A stretch of DNA of 64,000 bases from Amyloporia xantha. Taxonomy: Eukaryota > Basidiomycota > Agaricomycetes > Polyporales > Adustoporiaceae. How positions within the stretch are numbered: the stretch's first letter is position 1; each line of letters begins with the position of its first letter. Location of the stretch: positions 372,001-436,000 of the forward strand of contig JAYKKR010000016.1 of the NCBI GenBank assembly GCA_036971615.1, in the 5' to 3' direction. Under the pieces are notes generated by a model. The model saw only the letters and a program-made list of their open reading frames with translations. It did no database searches and was not told where the DNA came from. The position numbers and the translations under genes are program-made. Of the stretch, positions 28,561 to 39,840 are shown in pieces.

Positions 28561-29180
28561 TTACGGCGGCGACACTAGACTCTTGATCAAGTCGAGGCTT
28601 CTAGCGTGTTCGCTCTGTATGGTATCTGGGAACCAGCATTCCAAGTTGATATCGCATTGCAAATGGACAAGGTTCGGAATCTCAAGCCCTTGCTTGTTTA
28701 GTTGACAGGGTATAGTCTCGGGCAGTCTTCGAACATGTCGAAGTGGCCACGGCGTGTCCTGGATTAGCACGTCGTGAGAGGACGTGTAGGCATCGTCTAT
28801 TTTGGTGGGACCCAATTCGTCTATCATGTTCGATTCCGGGTGCATAGACATACATAGGTCCCACGCGATATCGCACGAGACGCTTGTAGCTGTGGTGAAG
28901 TGCGTGATATCCTGGTGAAATCTGTCCGCTACGAATGTGACGGGGTACAGTGCTCCTATCGTCCCCCAGCGCACCCCGGGTGGGAATGATGGAAGATACG
29001 ACCGCGAGGAATGCCTTCATACGAAGCCACATAGCAATCCAGTAACCTTGGCGGACGTGGCTGTTCTGAGGACGATAAGTGCGCAGTTCCAGACGCACGA
29101 TACTGAAGCCTAGCACACGGTATCATAGGACATGAACTCTCCGATACACAACGAACATCCATGGACAACACACTTACCAA
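28561..29180 (-). CDS. hypothetical open frames, possible exon(s)
   Basis: A 137-codon frame (28,561-28,974) reads MRWGTIGALYPVTFVADRFH... to 'QCDINLECWFPDTIQSEHAR' and ends exactly at a GTAAGTATG donor-like site beside the MITE. A second frame lies upstream. Composition is protein-like but I recognise no family. It may be a real unannotated exon, a decayed gene or chance. Confidence 0.22.
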
Positions 29181-29218
29181 TCCTAGGTACCGGCTAACGC
29201 CAGTGCACCACTTGGTAG

Positions 29219-30362
29219 CTATGCGAGCTTTGCTTGTATCATCATGCGCTCGAAGTCTGCGAGGTTCATAGATTTGTCAGATGAACTTGAGAACGCTTCC
29301 AGCATCTCCACAATCTGTCGTAGTCCCGAAATCAGGCACTATCATCTGCGATGGGAAAGAACGACTGGCCTCCTCGGCGGTGATCTTCTCCTTCAGTAGT
29401 TTGCCAACTCGCACCAGGTCCTTGATCATGATGCGTTGCTTGTCCAAATCTGCGTCACCGACATCCGGGAAAAAGAGGCCGAACGTTCGACGGCATTCCT
29501 GCTTCTGGCGAACCGAAAGCGTGCGATGTTGCTGAAGATTCACAGCATCGTCTTCCGCCAAGTCCCCAGAAGAGGTCGCTCCAGGTGTTCGTTTTGACTT
29601 TGTTCGAGTTCCCGGGCGGGTGGTCGCCTTGGACTTCGCCTTGGATGGAGGGGCGATAAAACCGCCTTCACGATATTCGTCGTCCGATCCGACTAGATGA
29701 TCACCGGAGTCAGAGTCACTGTCTACATACTCGTCCTCCGCGTCAGAGTCTTCTCCGTCATCAGCGACCGTGGGATTAAGCTCCGCAGAGTCCTCATAAT
29801 CCGCGCCCGTATCCAGCAGAGCAGCGCATACCGCTCTCCAATCCCTCCGGCCAACAAACTGTTCTTGGGCATCATCCGAGCTACGAGACGTTTTTCCCCA
29901 TCCCGAGGCGGCGTTCCTGAAGACTGAGAGCACGTCCTCGTCGTCGGGCGGCAGATCGAGCAATTGAAGCGCGGTGGGAATTAATGATAATGGAATTTGC
30001 GAATATTTGAGTCGTGAAGGAGTGTCATCTCCTTCTCCATCATAGTCAACATCGTTGGGCAAATCGCTCGTATATCCTCCAGGCTCTTCGCTTTCGAGGA
30101 TGAAACCCCCCGCTTGTGGACTGTCAATAATAAAACCACCCTCATTGAAGGCTATAGCTTCCTCAGCGTTGGCTGGCTGCGTACGACCATCGTGCGGCCC
30201 ATGAGCTTTGGAGGGCCCAGGAAGGGAAGAGGGCAAGAAGGTGGTGTTAAATACCGAGCTAATTGCTTCATCGAAGGCGCGGTCGATGCGTGTTTTTATG
30301 CGAGAAGGCAGGGAGGCAAAGGAGACATCCTCAACCTCTCTGGGTGAGTCGTCGGTCGACAT
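29219..30362 (-). CDS. acidic GGFI-repeat protein with C-terminal EF-hand-like region
   Basis: About 360 residues. The N-terminal half carries repeated Gly-Gly-aromatic motifs in acidic context: 'NEGGFIIDSP', 'AGGFILESEE', 'PGGYTSDLP' and later 'REGGFIAPPSK'. A long Asp/Glu/Ser tract is followed by a basic patch (SKAKSKATTRPGTRTKSKR). The C-terminus is EF-hand-like: 'RRTFGLFFPDVGDADLDKQR', 'IMIKDLVRVGKLLKEKITAE', then after an intron 'IVEMLEAFSSSSDKSMNLAD' and 'FERMMIQAKLA'-stop. That intron (29,315-29,369) must use a GC donor (GAG|GCCAGT) to keep frame. It is conserved-looking, function unknown. It shares a 132-bp divergent promoter with BRN1. Confidence 0.7.
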
Positions 30363-30494
30363 GTTTGCCTGCGAAGAGCACCACTACCGTGGAACCTCGA
30401 CATCGCGGCGATAGTGCCTGTCACGTGAGACGTGTCGGTCGCGTCGGTCGCGCGTGACCGCTGTTGAACGTGAACCACGACCTGCGTACACGAA
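30363..30494. promoter_or_regulatory. short divergent promoter (GGFI protein / BRN1)
   Basis: Only 132 bp separate two divergent ATGs. It contains direct GTCGGTCGCG-type repeats (about 30,436-30,452) that overlap MluI-like ACGCG elements, the motif seen in cell-cycle promoters. Function is inferred only. Confidence 0.45.
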
Positions 30495-33494
30495 ATGCCC
30501 GCGACGCGCCCCTCTCGCGTCCCCGAACGAGAGAATGCCGACTCCAACCCCGCACACTCAGATAGAGATGGCGACACCGAACCAGAGCAAGACACACCGA
30601 AGCCTTCTCACCGCACACTCTCGAAGAAACGCCTTAGTGATGTCTATGCCCTTGAACACGACGACAGCTTTTCCTCCGACACCGGACGCGTACCTCTCAA
30701 ATCTGTCAACATCAACGATGACACTGCGGAGAAACGGAGACGCAGGAAGAGTGCCAAAACCGCGATGACAGTGAAAGTGTCCGAGAATGCCCAGGCTGGT
30801 CCTTCATCCGGAGGAGAGCAAGGCAGCTTGGAAGCCACTGGTGCCTCTGCGCAGGCTAGACAGAAGCAGCAATTGCTCTCGGTAGCTCAGGCACCAGTTA
30901 TCGACGTTCCCCTTGATGTCATGAGCTCTAACTTTGAGGAGTGGATGAAGATGGCTACGGACAATGTATGTGTGCATCCGTCATCCTGCGCTAGCCATCT
31001 TCACACCCAGGCTTTGTGCTAGAAAATCAATGCGGCAAATTCATGGAACTTTGCTCTCATCGATTACTTTCATGATATGTCTCTACTTCGCAATAATACG
31101 GACAACTCGATAAATTTTCAACGGGCATCTTGCACTCTTGACGGTTGCGTCAAGATTTGGACCAGCCGAGTCGATAGCGTCGGAACCGAGACAGGAAAAC
31201 TCCTGAGCAACCTCGCAAACGAAGGAAAGGCTGGCGACGATCTTGAAGAGGGCGAAGACGCCGAGAATGTCGATGGTCATGACCCAAGTCAAGGACAGCG
31301 AAAACGCAAGGCTCATAGACCTGAGTCAACACTTGCAAAGTCTGTCGCACAATTGCGCAGCAAGAAACTCGATCTTGAATTCACTGTGGATCCGCTGTTC
31401 AAGAAGACCTGCGCCGACTTCGATGAGGGTGGTGCCCAAGGATTATTGATGAATCATCTCAGCCTTGGTGTGGGATCGGAAGGCAGCTTGCGCGTTGTTT
31501 TTGATGCCAGTGATTCTATGGGCAAAGGCGGCGAGGAAGAAGAGCCTCTAGAGGAACCTGAGGACGAAGTCGATTTGAGCTACTTGCGGAGTAAGATTTT
31601 TCGGTGTCTTCCTGGATGCGCAACTGAGTAAAGTGGGTTTAGGACAATTCCTTCCAGAACTTCATGCTCTAGAGGACAAGGCAATTTCTCGCTCGTTAGA
31701 AGGGTTTTCTTTTTCGAAAGACACTTTCTCTTTCGACGAGACTACCTTCTTCCGTGACGATCCTCCCAGGTCTGATAATGCCCACGACGACGACGCCGAC
31801 GCCGAGGTGTTCGGCGGCGATGGCAATCAAACCAATGCGTTACCTATGGACGTAGACGACAACGACGATGCTCCTGTGGAGGACTTCTTCGTCGGTGACC
31901 AAGCCGTCGGCGATGATTACATAGGCGGAGAATTCGAGAATAGGGATGACCTCGACGGTGGAAGCCAGCCAGATGAGCCTATGGCACCCGGAAACGCGGG
32001 TCGTCCTAATGACTTCGTACCCTTTGATCCCCGACGCGTACCCAATGAGCGTGACCTTGTGATGGCTATGACCGATGGCGATGAAACTGGCAGTGGTTTG
32101 ATGATGGATTATTTCGATCAGACTTTCCTGAAGAATTGGGCTGGTCCTGAACATTGGAAGCTGAGGAAGGTGGTGAGAAGACGTGAGCATTCATTCGCGT
32201 TCTCGTTTATAAGCGATCGACGGCTTCCGACTAACCTCCATCTTCAGCCGACGCTTCTGAAGCAGTTGCCCCTAGACCCAAGCGGGAGAAAAAAGAGGCT
32301 TTCAAGATCGATTTCTTAACCCCGTCAGACAAAGATTCCAAGGCGCTTGCCAAAGAACTTTTTGCACCGGTCACTCGTGGCGCTGGTATTACCCTTCCTG
32401 GTCCATCCTCACGCAAAGCGCCAATGCGGAAGGGAAGTCGAGGCAAGAAAGCGAAGGAGTCTGAGAAAGAGAAGCGCCATGACCAATTGTTACCTGACGA
32501 CATGCACTTTTCAAGTCGCCAGCTGGTCACCTTGTTCTTGAAGCCCAAATTCTCAGTACGTCACTCATGCCGTTACTGTGATCCTTGCTGATTTAACGAA
32601 ACGTAGTTAAAGATGCGCGGTCACCGTGTACGCGCGGGCCAAGCTGGTGATGGTGAGATCGACGAGAACTTTTGGGCTCAGGCCGCAGCAGACCAAGCAG
32701 CAGGCCGAGCGAATGATGATGGTGATGAAAGTGAGTGGCCATCATTCATTATTTACTCGTTCATTATTGACTGAGGACCACTCTGCTCATCATTTCTAAC
32801 CAGCCGCCAACGGTGGCGCCATACCATTCAACACACAGTTCTTCCACGATGATTACGATGAGGGACCCGGATTTGACGATGTCTACGATGGTGCTGATGC
32901 AGACCATGGGGACAGCGTTGAGCCAGGAGAACAGGATTTACTTGCAGCTACCCAAGGACAGACCAGACGCGTGCGGCCCGAATTCGTGAATTATGCGAAG
33001 CGCGCGAAGAGGGTAGATGTGCGAAAGTTGAAAGAAAACATATGGAGAGGTCTCGATATTGTTGTGCCGGATGTTCGGGAAGAAGATGCCATGGTCAGGA
33101 ACATCCCTCTGTAATGTTATAATCAACATCTGATACCCACGCTCCTTCTTTGCTAGGATCTCGATGGCCAAGTGGGGACCGACCCTGCTGAGGGCAGAGT
33201 TTTCACGTCTGTCATCTCCGGTTTACAGAAAACGTACCCTAAGGACAAGATGGACGAGATCAGCACGAGTTTTTGTTTTATCTGCCTTCTACACCTTGCC
33301 AACGAGCGGGGCCTGAAGCTAGAGACTGAGGATAACAAGGGCGGAATTTTCGAGCAGGCCGAACGGACGGTGGGGAGAATATGGGATCTGAAAGTACGGC
33401 TATGTCAATGCTTGAGGCTGTGCATACATTTGCTAATCGACTCCATATCTCACCACAGGTATATAGAGATCCGGACGCAACCTCCGCAGCGTAG
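30495..33494 (+). CDS. BRN1: condensin complex subunit 2 (Barren/CAP-H)
   Basis: Kleisin subunit that bridges the SMC2-SMC4 heads of condensin, needed for chromosome condensation. After a disordered basic N-terminus come 'SNFEEWMKMATDN', 'KINAANSWNFALIDYFHDMS' and 'INFQRASCTLDGCVKIWTSR' with 'VDSVGTETGKLL', the diagnostic Barren block. 'KKLDLEFTVDPLFKKTCADF' and 'FLPELHALEDKAISRSLEGF' follow, then a long acidic middle. Late blocks are 'DIDENFWAQAA'-like sequence, 'FVNYAKRAKRVDVRKLKENI' and the C-terminal winged-helix region 'EISTSFCFICLLHLANERGL', ending DPDATSAA-stop. About eight introns, with the frame clean throughout. The start at 30,495 is the first in-frame ATG after the promoter. Confidence 0.92.
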
Positions 33495-34442
33495 CATCAG
33501 TTGTTAACGACTTGATGCAGTTGCATGAAGTTCGATTTTTCCCCCTTGCTAACGACTATTGTATCCTGGCTAAGACTGTCTACGCGTGTGCACACGTATA
33601 TTTAATGTCATATGTATTGGATAATGTTATAAATGGATATCCACGATATCACTCTCAAGCTCTAGACCGCTGTGCCCGGAGTACATGGGCGCCCGAGCAT
33701 CGTCCATTGGAACCACAGCACACTACGATCGAGGAGGCGGGGGGACAGAGCATGGGTATTACATTACAGCAGTTGTAGAAGTTCCTCCTGGCAAACGGAA
33801 AACAGTGACCTCAGGAAGGCAATGGTGAAAGCATAATGTACAGTTGAGAGATTCGCGATGGTGACGACATGGAAGACTGAAGATTACGAACAGACAAGAC
33901 TAAGCTCAAAGCTAAGGAGGAGTTGAAGGATGCAGAAACAGTAAAACAGAGCAGCGTCAATCCAGGTGAGCAAAACATAGGGAATATCGAAAGTTTGACC
34001 CTCAAAGTCAATGTTGTCTAGACCATCTACTGGCTTCAAGTGATGTCTACCAGTCCACAAACACGATAGTCCCTTGGGTTCCTTGAATCGGTAGCGACGT
34101 CGAGAACACAGGGTCCCAGAAAGAATCCTTACGCTTAGCGCAGACCTGATTTACCGCATGTTGTAGAGTAGCAGTGCAAGGTGATATGCGGCATGGGACA
34201 AGGTCCTCCAGCGACTGAAGACTAGATTCGAAAAAGAGGGGCAGGGAGATATAACCAAGCAAGGATGAGCCGCGCGTTTGTGAAAGGAGGGCCGGGATGC
34301 GCTGACGGATTTACGATATGCAGAGAGAGATCAAATGGTGACGTCGAAAACGGTTGGGTATCTGGGGATGGTAACGCAAAAGTTGGGTCGCCAGCTGAGG
34401 AATGAGCGGATTTCCTTTATGATCGACTTCTTGTCCTCTGCT
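33495..34442. other. intergenic region between BRN1 and a minus-strand gene
   Basis: This is 948 bp between convergent 3' ends. Short open frames on both strands have no recognisable motif. No repeat or RNA gene is seen. Confidence 0.45.
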
Positions 34443-35966
34443 TTAGATGCGAGGACGGAGGCGAAGATGAGCTTGCCAACTCCCCATGGAAACGTGCTGA
34501 AGCCCGACGAGAACGAGATCATCCAGGTTTATGTGATTTCTGCCGACACGCCATCTTATGTCAGCATCTTCTTCCATTGCTCGACCCTGTACTTCCTATC
34601 GGCGAAATGAATAAGGCAAATCCATGCTCAGGAGTTGATTTCGATCAGGCGTGACGAGACGCTTACCTCAATGAACCGCTGGATCGTCTTTGCAACGTTC
34701 TTCGCTAGCTTGGAACGAGTGATCGGGCCCGGAGGGCTACGGAAATCTCGAGTAGGAATCTGCCTACTCCAAGCTGCGTAGCCAGGCCACTGTGCAAAAG
34801 ATGGCTATCAATAAATGCTTGCATGCTCCGATGGCAGAAATAAAAATGTTGAACGGATGTTGGAGTTGGCGTACCATTAGTCTGATTGAGACCGATGGTC
34901 CACGGTTGCCAAACATCAGGTCATCGCGACCAGCAAGCCGCATGAATTTGCTGCTCAGTGCATCACGCAGAGCAATGCCACATCCATCTGGGTTCTGCAC
35001 GTAGAACATGATTGGCGGCTCTAGATCGACTTCCTCCACATAGCGTCGTCGGTCGCTTTGCGTATGGGGGCGATATGTCTTCTGCGGAATAAGAGGTCCG
35101 TCCATAGCAGTCGAACAAGCTGCAGCTATTTGCGGTACAGTCTGCAAACCTCCCTGTCCGTGGTTAGTCCTCTCGCGCCCTTCGCAGTTACTCTGAGCAC
35201 GGAACCGTCGCATAAGCAGAGAACGTATCTGTAAAGTACCAGGCGACGTACAGACTGATCCACAGCATCCACAAACAAAGGAGGTACGGGAGACATGGGA
35301 GACGCGGCGAGGAAAGGGCTGTTTCCGTGGCTCGATGGCGACATGTTTGGAGTCATTGGCAGTACGGAGTTCGAGCTAGACGGAGTGGCCAGACTATGAC
35401 GGCGAGAAAAGGAGGGGTGTTGATCATAAGGCGTGCGCATGCTTTCGGGGGGTATCTGTAGCATCGATAGAGACTCCTGCGCAGAAGTGTCGACAAAAAT
35501 CCGGGGATGGCGGGGCGCTGTGTCATACAAGTCTGGCTGAAAAGAGTATTGCGAGAACGACGTCGAAGTAGATCGGGGTATATGCAACATTTCATTATAT
35601 GGTTGGTTTGCAGGAGTAGGACTGAGAAGAAGTGAAGGATAAGATAGGTTTCGCGGGTCGGAATAATTCGAGTAGTTGAGGGTTGGATCCGGCTGGTCGG
35701 AAAGGTCACTCCCGAAGTCTGAACGTTGAAATTGATCATCCCCTGGTATGGTATAGAGCTCGAGCGACTGTTCGACGACCACCATCAGCAATAATGAGAA
35801 CGGACAGCGGAAGGAAACGAACGGAAACATCCGCCTTGAACTCCTTTAACGGTTCTTCCGACGCAAGATGGCGTGCATCTTCGGACCAAGGAGAACCTTG
35901 AGACGATGCCGCCCGCGTCCTCCCTGGACTGAGCGGCAGACTCCTGACGATGGACAATTGAGACAT
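34443..35966 (-). CDS. conserved fungal protein of unknown function
   Basis: The pattern looks familiar from Agaricomycete proteomes, but I know no function. The N-terminal half is Ser/Pro/Tyr-rich (YNEMLHIPRSTSTSFSQYSF...). The conserved part starts 'QKTYRPHTQSDRRRYVEEVD' and continues 'PPIMFYVQNPDGCGIALRDA', 'LSSKFMRLAGRDDLMFGNRG', 'PSVSIRLMWPGYAAWSRQIP', 'TRDFRSPPGPITRSKLAKNV' and 'AKTIQRFIE'. The C-terminus is 'DLVLVGLQHVSMGSWQAHLR', ending LRPRI-stop at 34,443. Several introns. The start is uncertain: MSQLSIVRSLPLSPGRTR at 35,966 with a spliced second exon is preferred, but an upstream exon in 35,991-36,308 is possible. Confidence 0.68.
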
Positions 35967-36383
35967 GATACATTAGTGCGGGTTGAGGACTCACTCAGGT
36001 ACAGAGAGGGATGGAAACATAGGCGAATGGTCCATGACAATGTTGGGAGGAGTACTGGAGAGGATGAAGCCAGGCGACTTGTACTGAACGAATGCGATGT
36101 TATACCTGGAGGCGGTATTGGCTAAGCGCCTGCGGCTCCCAGAAGCTAAGCACCGCCTGTCCAATGCCGATTGGAGGCAGCCTAGGGAGCTGTACCCTGT
36201 AAACGTAATGCAGCGTGCTCTTAGGGACAGGACAGGCGAAGTCGGCTGTCTCCCAGATAATGTTCTGACGTTCGTGGCGTATACAGAATACTGGGTATCA
36301 GTGGACACTGCAGGAGAACGATGATCTAGGAGAGTAGCTAGAGGATTCTGAGTGGGAGGGAAATCCCGCTGCGCCTAAAGTGA

Positions 36384-37195
36384 CTATTGAATGCCACTTA
36401 GTAAATTACAAACCGGGGACGTTGTGACTCGCTCACTGGGGCAGTGGTGGCCACCGGGACCGCGCATGTTCATGGCTGCGTACCTGGAGAGACACAGAGG
36501 CGGTGAAAAGAATTCGAATGGAATCTTCGTTCTCGGAACAACTAGTGAAGAAGTGCATAGATGAGGTATGAGGCTGTGCATTCGGTTCTAAGCGGGAATG
36601 TACATACGTTAACGAGACAGAATCGGCCACCCATCGTAGATACTGATAGCGAGATTGGCAGCATCGGATCTTGGAAACGCAAACTGATTGGACGAGCGGT
36701 CGAATGTGATTTGGCCTGCAGAGCCTCAGGCAACCGCAGACAACGGCACGACCACACAGACCACATACACGAAATGGGGTGCTCAACCCATGAGGTCTCG
36801 ACAACAAATCAGGCTTTCTTCGGTATATTACAACAGGATAACCTTGGGCTGTGCATACACGGCATACACTATGACGGGTGTCAGATGTCTACCAGCTGTG
36901 CGAGTGCGGTGCTCTGAGCGGCGCCCATAGAAGCGCTGGCATTTCGCTACCCATGGCGTTAGATATCCAAAGCAAACGAGCTCTTACCTATGTATTCAAA
37001 TCCTGTGAACATGAGGGCTGTGCATTATCCACTCCTATGCAGCCGTCGGTCGAGAGCGCGGTCAGGCGAGGGTCAGGAGCCTGTACAAATGCTATCAGAA
37101 TTCCTCCGAATGGATATCCAAGTCTGTCAGATACCTTGAAGCTTGGAAAAGGGGTTGTATCCACCGCGTCAAGGTCGGAGCACTGTCATTGACAC
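36384..37195 (-). CDS. unresolved multi-exon candidate gene
   Basis: Several protein-like stretches separated by good splice sites suggest a minus-strand gene that I cannot assemble with confidence. They include 'VDTTPFPSFKVSDRLGYPFG' and 'FVQAPDPRLTALSTDGCIGV' (37,160-36,990), 'ITFDRSSNQFAFPRSDAANL' and 'AISIYDGWPILS' (about 36,710-36,610), and 'VPRTKIPFEFFSPPLCLS' (about 36,555-36,490). The second stretch and the third join across a 66-nt intron. No family was recognised. The part from 35,967 to 36,383 is not explained. Confidence 0.28.
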
Positions 37196-38100
37196 GCGTA
37201 GTTACTCACATACGGTACATGCACCATCCTGCCAACTATCGAGGATGCCCGCCACCAACACAACTACTACAAGTCGCCGGCGCCACGGCAGCAACTGAAC
37301 AACATCCAGTATGTCGCGGTCTTAGTAATCCAGAGTACGACACATGATGTGCATCCATAAATTTTCTGCATGAGAAGGACATGCCTGAGCAGCTGCCCCG
37401 AATAGCTATCCTTTTACAACAAGACGTGTTAAGTTTCGGTATGCATGTCCGCTATCTTCACGGTCCGAATTACATCCAGTTCATCGCCAGTCACACGCGT
37501 TCAAGTTGGCACATACGTATCCAATCGTTCAGTCGTATTGCACCTGGTGTCCCACAATAAGCATATCCCACGCTTGACACCCGAGTCTGCCACCTGCAAC
37601 ATTTCCGACGACGGCGGCGGTGAGTATCGGAAGCCTTGTTCTACTTGAAATATCTCGCATTTGCCAATGGGTGGACTAGGCATACACACACACCCGCGAC
37701 AGGCCCTGTCTGATCGATCCCTCACCGGCGTGGGACGTGCACACTGCACAGGGCAGATGCCAGACGCCAGCTCGGATTCGCTGCGTCGTAGCGTACTTGC
37801 TTGTCGATTCAATTATCTAAACATTGTATTTCTCCGCTTGGCCTATAGAAACATGGACACATCAATGCTAAGGGTGACGCGGCTGTCTATAGATCAGTGA
37901 GTAATCTTGGTCGTAATCGAACCATATGGGAGAGCGCGACGGGTTGTATTGACACAGAACGTATGCTTTGAGGCAAGCTTTGAGGACCAGCGGCCCCAGC
38001 CGCAACCGCCTTGTAACGAGGAATTATCACTTGCGCATGGGAGAGTGTGAAGGACCGAAATCTATCGCAGCTAGATTAAAGCAATAGCGGCTTAACGATG
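37196..38100. other. intergenic region, nothing recognised
   Basis: About 0.9 kb before the 3' end of the Nudix gene. Short open frames on the plus strand (for example 37,661-37,900) have no recognisable features. No repeats. Confidence 0.4.
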
Positions 38101-39162
38101 TCAATTCTGGTGATATATTCCCAATATACGCATCAATTCGGAAAGGTACCAGCCTGTGAGTCCCCACACTTCGAGTCGCCCCTCGCGCCCTCCGCCTACC
38201 TCGTCCTGCTGCTCTAGATCATTCGCCTGTTGCACCCCTGTTTCCGGACGGGCAGTGTACCTGTTCACATGCGCAGTGTCAGGCCTGGATACAAGATCCC
38301 CGACGCTGATAGCATAATATGGACGTGATCCACGAAATAGATACGAATGCAATCGCGGCGGGGAAACCAACGCAGAAAGGGGTAGGTGAAAAGCATGCTC
38401 TACTTCCGGAGAGGATAGCTTCAGTGTTGCCATGGAGAGTGAAGGCAATGGCGCGTCTCCTGAAATGTCTTCATCCGGTTTCACTAGCAACGGAGAAGAC
38501 GAGTTGTTCGCACCATGGGCATGTTGAGGGTCAGCATGGATAAAGCCCTGTAGAAACACAGTCAGCTCCTTACGGATGCTACAATTTGTAGCAGATGATA
38601 CGCAGGACAAGAATCCATTGATACGCAGACACTGACGACGTATGGCCAGACCCGCAATCCGCGCAGAGAGGTCTGAGGTGGACCAATGCGGCCGAGTACC
38701 TCTACCTGGTCCCGACTAATGCCTAATTCTTCTTCAGTCTCTCGAAGCGCAGCGACAAGAACAGATGGATCCGACTAAATACGGGAATGAAAAGATCCAT
38801 GAGAATATATTGGTAGGATGCGGAGAAGACTAGCCTCATCGACTCTTCCTCCCGGGAAGCTGTAGACAAAACCTCTGTGAATGTCATCCTCTTTAAGTGC
38901 AAACAAGTCACGCATACCTCACTTCGCCAGAATGAGTTCTCAGCTTCCCGCGTACTTCTAGTAAAATTCCAGGGGAGCTGTTCACATTGCAGAAAGGGAT
39001 GAGGACGGCCGCGTGCGTTTCTGCATGATTGTAGTCGACGGGTTCGGATGCAGAGCAATTTAGAATTGTGCGAATATGATCTAGTGAAGATCGAGTGAGC
39101 GGGGCGCTGAGAGAGAGCTTTGTATTTGGCGATACAGCTGCTGTGGTGAGGGTGCGCAACAT
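38101..39162 (-). CDS. PCD1: Nudix hydrolase, CoA diphosphatase-like (PCD1/NUDT7 type)
   Basis: Hydrolyses nucleoside-diphosphate-linked substrates; the best match is the coenzyme A diphosphatase group, which trims CoA or damaged CoA in peroxisomes or mitochondria. Start MLRTLTTAAVSPNTKL, then 'THAAVLIPFCNVNSSPGILL' and 'EVRGKLRTHSGEV'. The Nudix box spans two exons: 'SFPGGRVDEA' joined to 'DPSVLVAALRETEEELGI', giving G-x5-E and REtxEELG. 'GRIGPPQTSLRGLRVWPYV' follows. The C-terminus has 'HAFHLPLSALVSPPRLHSYL', 'FRGSRPYYAISVGDL' and 'LEVWGLTGWYLSELMRILG'. A TIR element is inserted three bases upstream of the ATG, so its promoter has been displaced by about 500 bp. Confidence 0.85.
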
Positions 39163-39671
39163 AGAAGGACCCCGGCGAATCCCCCAAGAGCCTCGATCCC
39201 ATTTGGTCCGAAAATCGGCCAAAATTTCGAAAATGTTCGATCCAAAAGGCCGAATTTGGGGGGCGTAGGTCGAAATGTTCGGTGCCATAACGGTCCGAAA
39301 TGTACCTCTCAGCCCGCATGTCCGATCCTATCAGGGCCGAAATCCGGCCAGTCCTGGCGCGGAAATGGACAGGCCGGTCAAGCCGACGGGCATCTCCTCA
39401 GACGCCTCTTCGGTCCCCTGCCGAATGCTCTTCCGTGATCCAGATGGCGTGCAGACGGCGCCGAACAATTCCAGCACCGCCCGATGAGCAGATCGGCCTT
39501 TTTTGCAAGGCTTTAGCGATTTTAAGAGGTTCGATCCCATTTGGGGCCGAAATCAGGCCTTTTGCCGCGAGGTTATGTGCCCAAAGTCCGAATTGGGCGT
39601 CGGGCGAGGTCCGAACGAAGGACGATTTGGGATCGAGGCTCTTGGGGGATTCGCCGGGGTCCTAACATAGA
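39158..39671. mobile_element. hAT-type MITE with 8-bp target duplication
   Basis: The element proper is 39,166-39,663 (498 bp). Its ends are long inverted repeats: AGGACCCCGGCGAATCCCCC, continuing about 36 bp, with the complement at the right end. The 8-bp direct repeat AACATAGA flanks it exactly (39,158-39,165 and 39,664-39,671). An 8-bp duplication is typical of hAT transposons. The interior has no intact transposase and contains repeated GATCCCATTTGG/CCGAAAT motifs. The left duplication contains the start codon (as CAT) of the Nudix gene. Confidence 0.88.
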
Positions 39672-39840
39672 GTGTAGGATGACCGATCTGGATCACCTGA
39701 GCTCCCTCAGCCTCCGACGTGACTGCCGTCTCCGCTGCTTGATCTTGTACTACTTGGAGCTGGTATAGATTCTCGGACTTCATTCTTGACTGAAAAGAAG
39801 GGGCGGCATCTTCTCCAACATTGTCAAGATTTCCAACTCC
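39672..39840. promoter_or_regulatory. promoter of BRAP2/ETP1; remnant of a formerly shared divergent promoter
   Basis: 169 bp between the MITE and the BRAP2 ATG. Before the MITE landed, this would have been the whole spacer between the divergent Nudix and BRAP2 genes. Confidence 0.5.

Noticed and set aside
34047..34262. 71-codon minus-strand frame between BRN1 and the conserved unknown gene
   Set aside because: It reads somewhat protein-like but has no start or splice context tying it to a gene and no recognisable motif.
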